Source of the DNA: Rhizobium sp. CC-YZS058
GTDB taxonomy: Bacteria; Pseudomonadota; Alphaproteobacteria; Rhizobiales; Rhizobiaceae
Direction of reading: 5' to 3'
DNA length: 64,000 nt
NCBI RefSeq assembly: GCF_034720595.1
Contig: NZ_JAYESJ010000003.1
Coordinates: 124,001-188,000 of the forward strand
Both the position numbers and the translations under genes were made by a program. Below, one piece after another: positions 27,546-36,927 of the stretch. The stretch's first letter is position 1. Every line of letters starts with the position of its first letter. The notes under the pieces are model-generated. The model was given only the letters and a program-made list of their open reading frames with translations, searched no databases and was not told where the DNA came from.

Positions 27546-28445
27546 ATGACGTCCCGACCTATCCTCCAAGACCAGCGCATGCAGGCTGCGATGCTGATCG
27601 CTCCGGCGATCGTCATCTATGCGGTCTTTGCCATCTACCCGATGGTGGACGTCGTGTTCTTAAGCTTTCAGCGATGGAACGGTCTGGATGCCGACAAGCA
27701 GTTCGTCGGCCTCGCCAATTATGTCGATATCTTCACCAAGGATCCGGTCTTCTGGGGTGCGTTTCGCAACACGGTGATCTGGACGATCCTGTCGACCATC
27801 TTCCCGCCACTGGTCGGGCTGCTGCTGGCGCTCGGCCTCAACCAGCCGATCTTCGGCCGCAACGGCCTGCGCGCGATCTTCTATCTGCCGGTCATCATCG
27901 CCCCGATCGCCGTCGCGACCATGTGGCGCTGGATGTATGATCCCTTTTTCGGTCTCTTCGGCCAGATCCTCACGTCCTTCGGTCTGCAAAACTGGATCCA
28001 GGACTGGCTCGGCAACCGGAACATCGCTCTCTACTCTGCCTTCGTCGCCTATCTCTGGCAAACCGTCGGCTTTTCCATGGTCCTGTTCCTGGCCGGCCTG
28101 CAGGGCGTCAGCAAGACGCTGATCGAGGCGGCGCGGATCGATGGTGCTAATCGCTGGAAGGTGTTCAAGCACGTGACCCTGCCGGCCTTGCGCCCGACGA
28201 TCACCATTGTGCTGGTTCTCGCCATCATCTCCTCGCTGAAGGCCTTCGACATCATCTACGGGCTGACCGGGGGCGGTCCTGCTCAATCGACGCAGATGCT
28301 TGCGCTCTGGGCCTTCACCCAGTCCATGCAGATTTTCGACTTCGGGCGCGGCAGCGCGATCTCCGTCGTGCTCCTCCTGATCACGCTGTCGGTCGTCATC
28401 CCCTATCTGCGCTGGACGCGCAAAGCCGAGGAGGACGAGCAATGA
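27546..28445 (+). CDS. CUT1 sugar ABC permease (MalF/UgpA-like)
   Basis: A 299-residue membrane protein with about six spans, starting with a short cytoplasmic tail before MLIAPAIVIYAVFAIYPMVD. The EAA loop is LIEAARIDGANRWKVFKHVT near residue 193, followed by LKAFDIIYGLTGGGPAQST. It pairs with the downstream permease, which it overlaps by ATGA. The ligand is unknown. Confidence 0.93.
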   Translation: MTSRPILQDQRMQAAMLIAPAIVIYAVFAIYPMVDVVFLSFQRWNGLDADKQFVGLANYVDIFTKDPVFWGAFRNTVIWTILSTIFPPLVGLLLALGLNQPIFGRNGLRAIFYLPVIIAPIAVATMWRWMYDPFFGLFGQILTSFGLQNWIQDWLGNRNIALYSAFVAYLWQTVGFSMVLFLAGLQGVSKTLIEAARIDGANRWKVFKHVTLPALRPTITIVLVLAIISSLKAFDIIYGLTGGGPAQSTQMLALWAFTQSMQIFDFGRGSAISVVLLLITLSVVIPYLRWTRKAEEDEQ

Positions 28446-29314
28446 CCATGAACTCTGCATCTCTGGGCTTCGAGCAGGTCGAAAAGCCCCCGCGGGATTG
28501 GGTTCTGGTGGCCCTTTGGGTCACCTTGGCCATGGTGGCGCTGATCTGGGTCGCGCCCTTTGTCTTCATCATCTTCACCTCGCTGAAGTCCAACGCGGCG
28601 GTAATGGGCTCCAGCGCCTTCGCGCCGCCGGTCGATCCGAAATTCGCCAATTACTCCGGCGCATGGGATCGCGGCCGGTTCAATACGACCTTCTTCAACA
28701 GCGTGATCATCACCACCATCAAGGTGCCGCTCGGCCTCTTCATCTCCGCCATGGCGGCCTATGCGTTGGCGAAGATCGAGTTCTCTGGGCGCAAGCTCCT
28801 TCTGCTGGCGATCCTGTTCGGAACGATGATCCCCTTTCAGGTGATGCTGGCGCCACTCTTCACGCTCGTGAACGGGCTTCACCTGATCGACACCTATCCA
28901 GGCGTGATCCTGCCTTATCTCGCCTTTGGCATCCCCTATCAGGTCTTCATCCTGCAGAGCTTCTTCCGGGCGATCCCTAAAGAGCTGAGCGAAGCCGCGC
29001 GCATCGATGGCGCCTCGCATTTCACGATCTTCCGACGGATCTTCCTGCCGGTATCCCTGCCGGTGCTGGCCGCGCTGCTGATCCTCGATTTCGTCTCGAC
29101 CTGGAACGAGTTCGCCATGGCGCTCGTCCTCTTGCAGGACCGTGCCATGTGGACCCTGCCGCTCGGGCTTTCCGCCTTCCAAGGCCAGTTTTCCAGGGAC
29201 TACGGGCAGCTCAATGCGGCCATCGTCATGACGGTGCTCCCGGCCGCCATCGTCTACCTCATTTTCCAGCGCTACTTCGTATCGGGGCTGACCTCCGGTG
29301 CGGTGAAGGGCTGA
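28442..29314 (+). CDS. CUT1 sugar ABC permease (MalG/UgpE-like)
   Basis: A 290-residue permease with about six spans. The N-terminal tail (MTMNSASLGFEQVEKPPRD) is followed by span WVLVALWVTLAMVALIWVAP. The EAA loop is ELSEAARIDGASHFTIFRRI near residue 181. The C terminus YFVSGLTSGAVKG is typical. The start is fixed by the 4-base overlap with the upstream permease. Confidence 0.93.
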   Translation: MTMNSASLGFEQVEKPPRDWVLVALWVTLAMVALIWVAPFVFIIFTSLKSNAAVMGSSAFAPPVDPKFANYSGAWDRGRFNTTFFNSVIITTIKVPLGLFISAMAAYALAKIEFSGRKLLLLAILFGTMIPFQVMLAPLFTLVNGLHLIDTYPGVILPYLAFGIPYQVFILQSFFRAIPKELSEAARIDGASHFTIFRRIFLPVSLPVLAALLILDFVSTWNEFAMALVLLQDRAMWTLPLGLSAFQGQFSRDYGQLNAAIVMTVLPAAIVYLIFQRYFVSGLTSGAVKG

Positions 29315-29336
29315 GACAGACAGCAAGGACATGCCA

Positions 29337-30851
29337 ATGACTGACACGACCATCGCCAAGTGGGACCTTTTCGAAGCCAGCTTCAGCGTTCCCACCGCCG
29401 GCAATCCCTTTATCGACGTCGAGATCGAGGCTATCTTCAGCCAGAAGAGCCGGATGGTGCGTGTGCCCGGATTCTATGATGGCGACGGCGTCTACAAGAT
29501 CCGCTTCATGCCCGACAACGAAGGAGAATGGTCCTATGTGACGCGATCCTCGGCCGCCGATCTTGATGGGCAAACAGGAACCTTCCAGGCCGGTCCGGCG
29601 CGACCCGACGTCCACGGGCCCGTACAGGTCGCCAACAAGTTTCACTTCGCCTATGCCGATGGCACGCCCTATCTCGCCTTCGGCACCACCTGCTATGCCT
29701 GGACGCATCAGCCGCTCGATCTTCAGGCGAAGACGCTCGAGACACTGAAGCAGACGCGCTTCAACAAGATGCGCATGGGCGTCTTCCCGAAGGACTATCC
29801 CTTCAACATCAACGAGCCTTTGCACGACGTCTATGAACGCGATGCCGAGGGCGAACTCGACTTCGATCGGCCGAACCCGGCGAGCTTTCGGCACTTTGAA
29901 AACCAGGTGAAGGCACTTGGCGAGCTGGGGATCGAGGCGGACATCATCATCTTTCACCCCTATGATCGCTGGGGCTATTGCGACATGAGCGCCGAGCAGG
30001 ATTACCGCTATGTCGCCTATCTGACCGCACGGCTGGCCGCCTATCGCAATGTCTGGTGGTCGCTCGCCAACGAATATGACTTCCTGCTCGACACAAAGCC
30101 GATGGGCCAGTGGGATCGCTACTTCCAGATCATTGAGGAAAACGATCCCTATCGCCACCTGAAATCGATCCACAATGGCGATGTGAACGCAAATTACGAC
30201 CACCGCCGCCCTTGGGTCAGCCATGTCTGTATCCAGAACTGGGACGTGAAGCGCACGCAGGAATGGCGGGAGGCCTATGGCAAGCCAGTCGTCAACGATG
30301 AGCCGGAATATGAAGGCAACATCATCCTCTCCTGGGGCAACATTTCGGCCCGCGAACTGGTCCACCGCTATTGGATCACCCTTTTGCGCGGCGGCTATGC
30401 CGGGCATGGCGAGACCTTCATGCATCCGGACGACATCCTCTGGTGGGCGAAGGGCGGCGTTCTGCACGGCGAAGCCTGGCAACGGATCGGCTTCCTGCGC
30501 GATCTCCTGGAAGAGGACGTGGTCAACGGGCTGACGCCGATCGCGCGGGAGAGCAACTGGCCGTGGAGCCGGGTGTCCGGCGCGACGGATGGCGAGGTTA
30601 CCTATATCTATCTCGGCGAGCATCAGCCGGTGATCTGGGCGCCGGGCCTGCCCCAGCAGGCGGGGGAGTACGACGTCGACATCATCGATATCTGGGAAAT
30701 GACCGTCACGCCGGCCGTGCTCGTCGATGCACCCGCCAACCATCCCACCCGCCACGGCGCATCGCTGCGTCCGCGTCGGCCGGATGCGGCTTTCGCCGTG
30801 GAACTTCCGGGCAAGCCCAATCTTGCCATTCGCGTCCGGCCGAAGCGCTAG
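29337..30851 (+). CDS. DUF5060-type clan GH-A-like glycoside hydrolase
   Basis: A 504-residue protein without a signal peptide, so it acts in the cytoplasm on imported material. The N-terminal beta-domain (DUF5060-like: KWDLFEASFSVPTAGNPF, VRVPGFYDGDGVYKIRFMPD) is followed by a barrel. Candidate catalytic acids are the Glu of SLANEYDF near residue 245, as in the Asn-Glu acid/base of clan GH-A, and a Glu in VVNDEPEYEG near 320. A C-terminal beta-domain ends the protein. The start at 29337 has AAGGA 7 bases upstream. Encoded between permease and ATPase, it probably opens the glycoside the transporter brings in. The exact bond is unknown. Confidence 0.78.
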   Translation: MTDTTIAKWDLFEASFSVPTAGNPFIDVEIEAIFSQKSRMVRVPGFYDGDGVYKIRFMPDNEGEWSYVTRSSAADLDGQTGTFQAGPARPDVHGPVQVANKFHFAYADGTPYLAFGTTCYAWTHQPLDLQAKTLETLKQTRFNKMRMGVFPKDYPFNINEPLHDVYERDAEGELDFDRPNPASFRHFENQVKALGELGIEADIIIFHPYDRWGYCDMSAEQDYRYVAYLTARLAAYRNVWWSLANEYDFLLDTKPMGQWDRYFQIIEENDPYRHLKSIHNGDVNANYDHRRPWVSHVCIQNWDVKRTQEWREAYGKPVVNDEPEYEGNIILSWGNISARELVHRYWITLLRGGYAGHGETFMHPDDILWWAKGGVLHGEAWQRIGFLRDLLEEDVVNGLTPIARESNWPWSRVSGATDGEVTYIYLGEHQPVIWAPGLPQQAGEYDVDIIDIWEMTVTPAVLVDAPANHPTRHGASLRPRRPDAAFAVELPGKPNLAIRVRPKR

Positions 30852-30860
30852 GAGGGGACC

Positions 30861-31940
30861 ATGTCGACCGTCGAAATCCGTGACGTCCGCAAGTCCTATG
30901 GCGCCCATGCCGTGCTGCACGGCGTCGACATCGACATTGCCGACGGAGAATTCGTCATCCTGGTCGGGCCCTCTGGCTGCGGGAAGTCGACGCTGTTGCG
31001 CATGGTCGCGGGGCTCGAGACCATCACCGGGGGCACGATCAGCATCGATGGACGGGTGGTGAATGCCCTGGAGCCGAAGGATCGGGACATCGCCATGGTG
31101 TTCCAGAACTACGCGCTCTATCCCCAGATGACGGTCGCGCAGAACATGGGTTTCGCGCTGGAGCTTGCCGGTGCGCGCAAGGATGAAATCAAGCGCAAGG
31201 TCGATCATGCCGCCGGAATTCTCGGCCTGGAACCGCTGCTCGACCGCAAGCCGGCCCAGCTCTCCGGCGGCCAGCGCCAGCGCGTCGCCATGGGACGCGC
31301 GATCGTGCGCGATCCCAAGGTCTTCCTGTTCGACGAGCCGCTCTCCAATCTCGATGCGAAGCTGCGCGTCAAGATGCGCGCCGAAATCAAGGCCCTGCAC
31401 CAGCGTCTGGGAACGACGATCGTCTACGTCACTCACGATCAGATCGAAGCCATGACCATGGCAGACAAGATCGTCGTCATGCAGGGCGGCCGCATCGAAC
31501 AGATCGGCACGCCCTTGGAACTCTACGATCATCCGAGAAACATCTTCGTCGCCGGCTTCCTCGGCTCGCCCGCAATGAATTTCCTGGATGGCATCATCGT
31601 CGGGGAGGAGGGCCGCTTCGTGGAGCTGGACGGCGCTGGCCGCGTGACGCTGCCCGGTCCGATACAGACTGCGCCGGGCACACCCGTCGTCGTGGGCGTG
31701 CGACCGGAAGACATTGCGATCAGCGATGGTGATGGCATTCCGGCCGAGGTCGTTCTGGTCGAGCCGACGGGGTCGGAGACGCATCTGGCGGTGCGTGTCG
31801 GCGGCCAGGATCTCGTCGTCGTTCTTAGATCCCGCTTTGCCCTCGTTTCCGGGGAGAGTGTAAGACTTTCCTTCAACGAGTCGAAATTCCACCTGTTCGA
31901 CAAGGTCACGCAGGAACGCATCTCCGTGGCGCGCCACTAA
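30861..31940 (+). CDS. CUT1 sugar ABC transporter ATPase (UgpC/MalK-like)
   Basis: A 359-residue ATPase with Walker [10 protein letters not shown] near residue 37, Q-loop VFQNYALYPQMTVAQN, signature [14 protein letters not shown], Walker [21 protein letters not shown] and switch [16 protein letters not shown]-terminal TOBE-like region follows (RPEDIAISDGDG). It ends the operon, 9 bases after the glycosidase, with GGAGGGG just before its ATG. Confidence 0.94.
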   Translation: MSTVEIRDVRKSYGAHAVLHGVDIDIADGEFVILVGPSGCGKSTLLRMVAGLETITGGTISIDGRVVNALEPKDRDIAMVFQNYALYPQMTVAQNMGFALELAGARKDEIKRKVDHAAGILGLEPLLDRKPAQLSGGQRQRVAMGRAIVRDPKVFLFDEPLSNLDAKLRVKMRAEIKALHQRLGTTIVYVTHDQIEAMTMADKIVVMQGGRIEQIGTPLELYDHPRNIFVAGFLGSPAMNFLDGIIVGEEGRFVELDGAGRVTLPGPIQTAPGTPVVVGVRPEDIAISDGDGIPAEVVLVEPTGSETHLAVRVGGQDLVVVLRSRFALVSGESVRLSFNESKFHLFDKVTQERISVARH

Positions 31941-32346
31941 GGTCCGTTGCGTCTCCTCGCCCTTATGCCGCGCCATACAGCATCCTCTGCCCTTCGCAGG
32001 GGAGGAAGCGTCGATGGCTCCTTCGGCCGGTTGGTGGTGGCCGGCCACATCATGCCGATCGCGAACCGGCTCTGGCGAGAGTACAGTGTCCTTCCATCAT
32101 TCGGTCCTGGCGGCCGGTGGTGGCGATCTGGAACGTATCTGCGCACATCGCCTCGAGGAACGTCCTTGCATCGATGCCAACCTTCGGCAATGACCGAGGG
32201 GGTCTCTGAACGGCTGGGTTTCAAGCGCGCAGCTGTCGTGGCTTTGCGCTCTCGATGGGGACGTTGGGCCGGCAAACCGATCGGGACTCAAGGGCCACGA
32301 AGCCGCTCACGCGCTACGGGACGGCACCAATTGCAATCCAGCGCAT
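31941..32346. other. Degenerate stretch upstream of the LysR remnant
   Basis: About 400 bases where the DNA-binding half of the LysR gene should be. I could not recover a LysR helix-turn-helix in any frame, so it has been deleted or replaced. No mobile-element ends are evident. Confidence 0.45.
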
Positions 32347-32919
32347 GTGGCGAGGATCGGCGACATCAGCTTGATGTGGGCGTCAAGCCGTCCCAACATT
32401 CTGTCGGGGAGAACAACTCGCGCAGGGGCGAGCGACATCCTGATCGGGGCGCTGCGCTCGGGAAGCGATCTTTCGGGTCTGAGAACCGAGGCACTTTTCG
32501 ACGACCCTTATGCGATCGTCGGGCGGCCGGCGCATCCGCTTGTGTTACGAGGCAGGGGTGCAACTCTCGCTGATCTTGCACAACAGGAATGGGTGGCTCA
32601 GAGGCCCGGAACTCCAATTCGCGCCGCTTTCGACTCTCTTGTCGAGAACCAAACCGTGCCGCCTCGGACCAGCATCGAAACGAGTTCGCTCGTCCTCACG
32701 CGTGCGATCATTCTCCAAAGCGACCGGCTGTCCATGCTCTCCCGACGACAGATCGCCATTGAGGAGCGTGAGGGCCTTCTGACATGTGTACCGATCGCAG
32801 AGGATGTGCGAGAGCGTATGGGCACGCGCACGATCGGGATGACCATGCGCGAGACCTGGCTGCCGAGCAGGCTGCAATCGATATTTCTAGAACGCCTCCG
32901 GAGAGCCGCGGCGTCCTAG
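32347..32919 (+). pseudogene. Headless LysR-family regulator remnant (GbpR-like)
   Basis: 190 residues cover only the C-terminal effector-binding half of a LysR regulator: ASDILIGALRSGSDLSGLRT, EALFDDPYAIVGRPAHPLVL, LADLAQQEWVAQRPGTPIRA, SDRLSMLSRRQIAIEEREGL and GMTMRETWLPSRLQSIFLER. The style matches the GbpR group that controls sugar-binding proteins in rhizobia. There is no helix-turn-helix, so it cannot act as a normal regulator. It lies downstream of an importer operon, as gbpR genes often accompany sugar-uptake genes. Confidence 0.75.
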
Positions 32920-33100
32920 CGCGCGACCATGTCTTGAGGTCGTGCCGGAAGGTGAAACGCTGCGAGCCGTCATTCGTCTTTTTGGTCTTGAAAGGACCCG
33001 AGCCGCCGACCCGGCATTGTGGGGTCGAAACATCCGCTGTTTCGTGATGTCCATCGCGCTCGGGAGAATGACAGTTGGTTCCTTCAATGATTCTCAGCTC

Positions 33101-34240
33101 TCAAATTATGCCCCACGCCCGAAACCTTCCCCTCCCCGTCATCTCCCTCAAGCCCAGCTCCGACACAATCCGCCGCGCGGCCTGCGGCGTGATCTCGAGC
33201 GTCTTCGCCACCATCCCCGCCGAAACCAGCGGTTTCGCCATGACCAGCTCGACCAGTTCCGGCAGCTTCGATGACGTCCGCCGCCCTTCCAGCTTGCGGT
33301 CCATCATCGTTTTCGCGAGCGTCAACCTTCCATGGTCTTTCAGCCCGATTTCCGCGGCTGCGGCGAGGCCGTGGGCGATGGCGAGCAGCCGCGTCTCGCG
33401 GTTGCGATGACGCCGCCGGTCGACCGGAATGGTTCTGAGGCCGAGATTGACGGCAGCAAGATGCCCGCCGGTGGTGATGCCGGCCTCGCGCAAAATCGAC
33501 GCGGCAAGCAGCCGGCCGAGCCAGGGCGCATGCTGAAGGACGGACAGCGCGTGCCAGGCATCGAGGGCAAGGATCGCCTGCAGCACCGCTGGCAGGTCCT
33601 GTCCCTGTCGCAGGACGCCGCGCCACTCTTCGATCCTGGCGTCCTCGTCCCAGTCGAGATCGTAGACCAGTGAATCCTTATCGGCGGACCTGATGCCGCC
33701 GGCGCTGCGGGGTCGTCCGGCTTCTTCGATGGCCGCCTCAGATCGGGCGAGCACGGCATCGATGGCGGCGAAATCGACGCCGAACGCGGCTCCCGCGTTA
33801 TCCCCATCGTCCCCCTCCCCTTCCGCATTTGACGGGACGGGGCGCCGGGTCGCGCGTTCCGTTGATTCACCCTTGGATCCGCCAGACGTCATGTCCGAGG
33901 TTTGCCGGAGCGCCCGTAACCCATCGGCGGACAGCGCCCAGCTCGGGTCTCGGGCCGCGATCCGTCTGCGGGTGTGCAACACGTCATGGGAGATCGTGAG
34001 CTCATGCGTGGGTGTGCGGATATCGCGAAAGCTGTCGTGAAGCACGAGATCTTCCAGATGCACGAGCGCGCCGTCGATCCACAGCGAGGCGCAGGCATCG
34101 AGGAACTGCATGCGTTCGAGAAAGCCGCTCCCAACAGGAGACCGAGCGATGCGCTCGTCCAGGCGAGTGAGGGCGGCCCCGGCCTCGAAGGCAGGGCGGA
34201 TCAGTGCGGTGACGTCGGTTCTAGAAAGATTGTAAGACAT
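33101..34240 (-). CDS. DUF1612/RHE_PE00001-family protein with C-terminal helix-turn-helix
   Basis: A 379-residue protein of a family common on rhizobial plasmids. The N-terminal half contains [40 protein letters not shown] and [22 protein letters not shown]-terminal helix-turn-helix region reads [20 protein letters not shown] and [20 protein letters not shown]. The function is not established; it may be a DNA-binding plasmid factor. The start [10 protein letters not shown] matches the family's usual beginning; an ATG three codons earlier is possible. The region upstream carries a direct repeat ATTGTAA-GAC-ATTGTAA. Confidence 0.8.
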   Translation of the reverse strand: MSYNLSRTDVTALIRPAFEAGAALTRLDERIARSPVGSGFLERMQFLDACASLWIDGALVHLEDLVLHDSFRDIRTPTHELTISHDVLHTRRRIAARDPSWALSADGLRALRQTSDMTSGGSKGESTERATRRPVPSNAEGEGDDGDNAGAAFGVDFAAIDAVLARSEAAIEEAGRPRSAGGIRSADKDSLVYDLDWDEDARIEEWRGVLRQGQDLPAVLQAILALDAWHALSVLQHAPWLGRLLAASILREAGITTGGHLAAVNLGLRTIPVDRRRHRNRETRLLAIAHGLAAAAEIGLKDHGRLTLAKTMMDRKLEGRRTSSKLPELVELVMAKPLVSAGMVAKTLEITPQAARRIVSELGLREMTGRGRFRAWGII

Positions 34241-34375
34241 TGTAATCATGGTAAACGATTCGTTAAGAGAACTCTATCGGAATGTTGATGTTCTCTAGTT
34301 GGCGCACCTTACGAAGAGCGACTTCGCCATCGATAACTACTGTTTATCGCGGGTTAGCCATCTCATGACTGTTCG

Positions 34376-34404
34376 TTGCCATCAAAGCCCTTGACCGTTA
34401 TATT
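34376..34404 (+). promoter_or_regulatory. Promoter for the vapB-vapC-integrase operon
   Basis: TTGCCA (34376-34381), a 17-base spacer and TATATT (34399-34404) make a good sigma-70 promoter. The start of transcription would fall near 34411, on or just before the first possible antitoxin ATG, which favours the GTG at 34435 as the true start. Confidence 0.65.
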
Positions 34405-34434
34405 GGACACATGCAATCCTCTGGAGATCCCGTC

Positions 34435-34692
34435 GTGTCCGAACCGCAGCTTTCCATTCGCAGCAGCAAAGCGCGCGATCTCGCGCATGCGCTCGCCCGC
34501 CGGACGGGCCAGCCGATCAACCGCCTGGTCGAACTGGCACTCGAACGCTATGATCAGGAACTTCGCCAGGAGAAGGCGCGGTATCCGATGGACGCGGTGT
34601 GGGAGTTGGCGGCGGAAGACCGGCGCAACATTCCACCCGGCACCACGTCCAATCACGACGAGTTCTATGACGAAAACGGCTTGCCGAGATGA
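34435..34692 (+). CDS. vapB: VapB-type antitoxin
   Basis: A small protein (85 residues from GTG 34435; 93 if ATG 34411 is used). The N-terminal DNA-binding part (SEPQLSIRSSKARDLAHALA, RRTGQPINRLVELALERY) is followed by a flexible C-terminal tail ending in DEFYDENGLPR that would wrap the toxin. GGAG lies 8-9 bases before the GTG, and the predicted promoter leaves no leader for the ATG. It overlaps the toxin gene by ATGA. It probably represses its own promoter and neutralises VapC. Confidence 0.82.
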   Translation: MSEPQLSIRSSKARDLAHALARRTGQPINRLVELALERYDQELRQEKARYPMDAVWELAAEDRRNIPPGTTSNHDEFYDENGLPR

Positions 34693-35093
34693 TCGCCATC
34701 GACACGTCGGTCATCATCGCGATCGCCGCAGATGAGCCGGAGGCTGAAATATTTAGGCCGCTCGTGGGACGGGAGCCGGTCATCATAGGCTGGCCGACGT
34801 TGCTCGAGGCGCGGATGGTCCTGACCGGCAAGGGGTTTGTCAGTGCAGCGAAGATGATCGGGCGCCTTGCCGAGACGCCGAATGTCACGACTGTCGCTTT
34901 TGACGAAAAACATTATCGTTGCGCCGAAGATGCGTTCGAGCGATTTGGCCGCGGTCGTCATTCCGCCGCGCTCAACATGGGCGACTGCTTTTCCTATGCT
35001 GTGGCAGCAGTCTCCAAGGCGCCATTGCTGTTCAAGGGGCGGGACTTCGGGCAAACGGATCTGAAACTTCATCCCGCGTCGTCGATGGCATGA
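34689..35093 (+). CDS. vapC: VapC-type PIN-domain toxin
   Basis: A 134-residue PIN-domain ribonuclease. Acidic metal-binding residues are seen in MIAIDTSVIIAI (Asp 5), TLLEARMVL (Glu near 41) and NMGDCFSYAVA (Asp near 98). Free VapC toxins cut tRNA or rRNA and stop translation; paired with VapB it serves as an addiction or stress module. The stop overlaps the start of the recombinase gene by ATGA, so the toxin and recombinase are translationally coupled. Confidence 0.87.
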   Translation: MIAIDTSVIIAIAADEPEAEIFRPLVGREPVIIGWPTLLEARMVLTGKGFVSAAKMIGRLAETPNVTTVAFDEKHYRCAEDAFERFGRGRHSAALNMGDCFSYAVAAVSKAPLLFKGRDFGQTDLKLHPASSMA

Positions 35094-36235
35094 CGGGTCA
35101 TGGCCAAAATCCTGTCGATCGCCGAGCCCTGACGTTGGACACGATCGCCGCCGTGCTTCCGATCGACCGGCGCGACAAGCTTGCCGAATTGCTCACGGAC
35201 CAGGACATCGAAACGCTGCGGCACCTCGTCAACGAGGGAATGGGCGAAAACACGCTGCGGGCGCTGACATCCGACCTCGCCTATCTGCAGGCCTGGTGCC
35301 TGGCTGCCACCGGCCATCCCCTGCCCTGGCCTGCCCCCGAGGCGCTGTTGCTGAAGTTCGTCGCGCATCATCTCTGGAATCCGGAGCAGCGGCTGAAGGA
35401 CTCGGAGCACGGAATGCCGTCCGTCATAGGCGGCCTCCTGCGCGACAAGGGTTTGCTGAGGGTCGACGGACCGCATGCGCCGGACACGGTGCGCCGCCGG
35501 CTGGCCTCCTGGTCGACGCTGACCAAATGGCGCGGCGTGACCGGGGCTTTCGCCTCCCCTGCCCTCCGGCAGGCGATCCGGCTTGCAGTCCGCGCGACGC
35601 CGCGGCCGCGCAAGCGCAAGAGCGCGAAGGCGGTGACGGGCGATGTGCTGGCCCAGCTTCTCGCAACATGCGGGGGTGGCACGCTGCGCGATCTCCGCGA
35701 CCGCGCGATCCTGATGGTCGCTTTCGCATCCGGTGGCCGCCGCCGCAGCGAGGTCGCCGCCCTGCGGATCGACCAGCTGACCGTGGAGCCGCCGATCGAG
35801 CGGGAGGATGGCCCTCCCCTGCCCTCGCTGTCGATTCACTTCGGCCGCACAAAGACGTCCGGCGCCGATCACGACGCGCTGGTCTACCTCACCGGTCGGC
35901 CGGTGGAGGCGCTCCAGGCTTGGCTCCAGGCGGCGAAGATCCGCAATGGCAGTGTGTTCCGCAAGGTCGATCGGTGGGGCAATGTCTCGGACCGCGCCCT
36001 TGATGCGCAATCGATCAACGAGGTGGTCAAGCAGCGGGCGAGACAGGCCGGTCTCGACTCCAGAGAGTTTTCCGCCCATGGGCTGCGCTCGGGCTATCTG
36101 ACCGAAGCCGCCAACCGGGGCGTGCCCCTGCCCGAGGCGATGGAGCAGTCGCGCCACCGCTCCGTTCAGCAGGCGTCGCGCTACTACAATCATGCGTCCC
36201 GACGCACTGGTAGGGCCGCGCGTCTCTTGCCCTGA
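35090..36235 (+). CDS. Tyrosine recombinase/integrase
   Basis: A 381-residue site-specific recombinase. The N-terminal core-binding domain (TLRHLVNEGMGENTLRALTS, DLAYLQAWCLAATGHPLPWP) is followed by the catalytic domain with Arg in FASGGRRRSEVAAL near residue 217, His-x-x-Arg in AHGLRSGYLTEAANRG, and the C-terminal Tyr in ASRYYNHASR. It could resolve replicon dimers or move a local element. The start MTGHGQNP is chosen for the ATGA overlap with vapC. No att repeats were identified. Confidence 0.88.
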   Translation: MTGHGQNPVDRRALTLDTIAAVLPIDRRDKLAELLTDQDIETLRHLVNEGMGENTLRALTSDLAYLQAWCLAATGHPLPWPAPEALLLKFVAHHLWNPEQRLKDSEHGMPSVIGGLLRDKGLLRVDGPHAPDTVRRRLASWSTLTKWRGVTGAFASPALRQAIRLAVRATPRPRKRKSAKAVTGDVLAQLLATCGGGTLRDLRDRAILMVAFASGGRRRSEVAALRIDQLTVEPPIEREDGPPLPSLSIHFGRTKTSGADHDALVYLTGRPVEALQAWLQAAKIRNGSVFRKVDRWGNVSDRALDAQSINEVVKQRARQAGLDSREFSAHGLRSGYLTEAANRGVPLPEAMEQSRHRSVQQASRYYNHASRRTGRAARLLP

Positions 36236-36358
36236 TAATCGTGCCGGTGGCGCTGGACTGGATGACGCGTCTGCGCCGCCCCGAGAGACGGAGTGAAAAG
36301 CGGACGGGCGCGGTGCCATCAAAGCGGCCGACCGAGCGTGCGCTCCACCATGTGTTTC

Positions 36359-36613
36359 TCAGTCGGCGGTGAGGAAGGGCACCTTGTCGAAGATCGCAAG
36401 AGCCTGAGAGACGACGCCCCCGCGCCAGCCAAGCGCCCGCCATACCGCCCAGATATACGCGGTACTGGTCAGGATATTGACGATGAACAGCATCGTGGTC
36501 ACCACTACATGGTGCGTCAGATATACGTAGAACTGTTTGATCCTGCGGACGTGGGCGAATGCGAGGGTTGCCTCGTTCTGAAGCGCGGTCGTCGATGTGA
36601 CCGGCACGTCCAA
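36359..36613 (-). CDS. Small 2TM-domain membrane protein
   Basis: An 84-residue protein with two hydrophobic segments (YLTHHVVVTTMLFIVNILTS and a weaker one near IWAVWRALGWRGGVVSQALA) after a hydrophilic N terminus. It resembles 2TM-domain proteins, sometimes attached to sensors. The function is unknown. It sits alone on the minus strand between the integrase and the SDR gene. Confidence 0.55.
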   Translation of the reverse strand: MDVPVTSTTALQNEATLAFAHVRRIKQFYVYLTHHVVVTTMLFIVNILTSTAYIWAVWRALGWRGGVVSQALAIFDKVPFLTAD

Positions 36614-36927
36614 GGATTCTTCCCCCGCCGCTGGTCGCAGTCCCTGAGTTTTCTCGTCGGCCGGAGACGCGCGCGGCGGCGGCTTTCATGACCGGCGCCC
36701 TCCCCCGATGTCGGCAGATCAACCCATTCCGCATCCGCGCGGCGAAACATCCGCAGCGACGCCCGTCAGTTCTTGTGCGGCTGACCGTGGTGGCGGATGC
36801 GTGCCCCTCCAAACGTTGCGAGGTTTCGCGTGCACTCCGGCTCAGTCTTGATCGGATCCTCCACGCACCGCTGGCGTTGGCGGCTGTAGTTTGCTCTAAG
36901 TTTGTCCGCATAATGGAGGAAAGCTGC
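36614..36927. other. Divergent intergenic region before the SDR gene
   Basis: About 310 bases between the 2TM gene and the SDR gene. It should contain both promoters, but I see no element good enough to place. No other gene is recognised. Confidence 0.4.

Noticed and set aside
29259..32048. Minus-strand open frame of 929 codons
   Set aside because: Antisense shadow of the DUF5060-type glycosidase and ATPase genes; no protein motif is recognisable.
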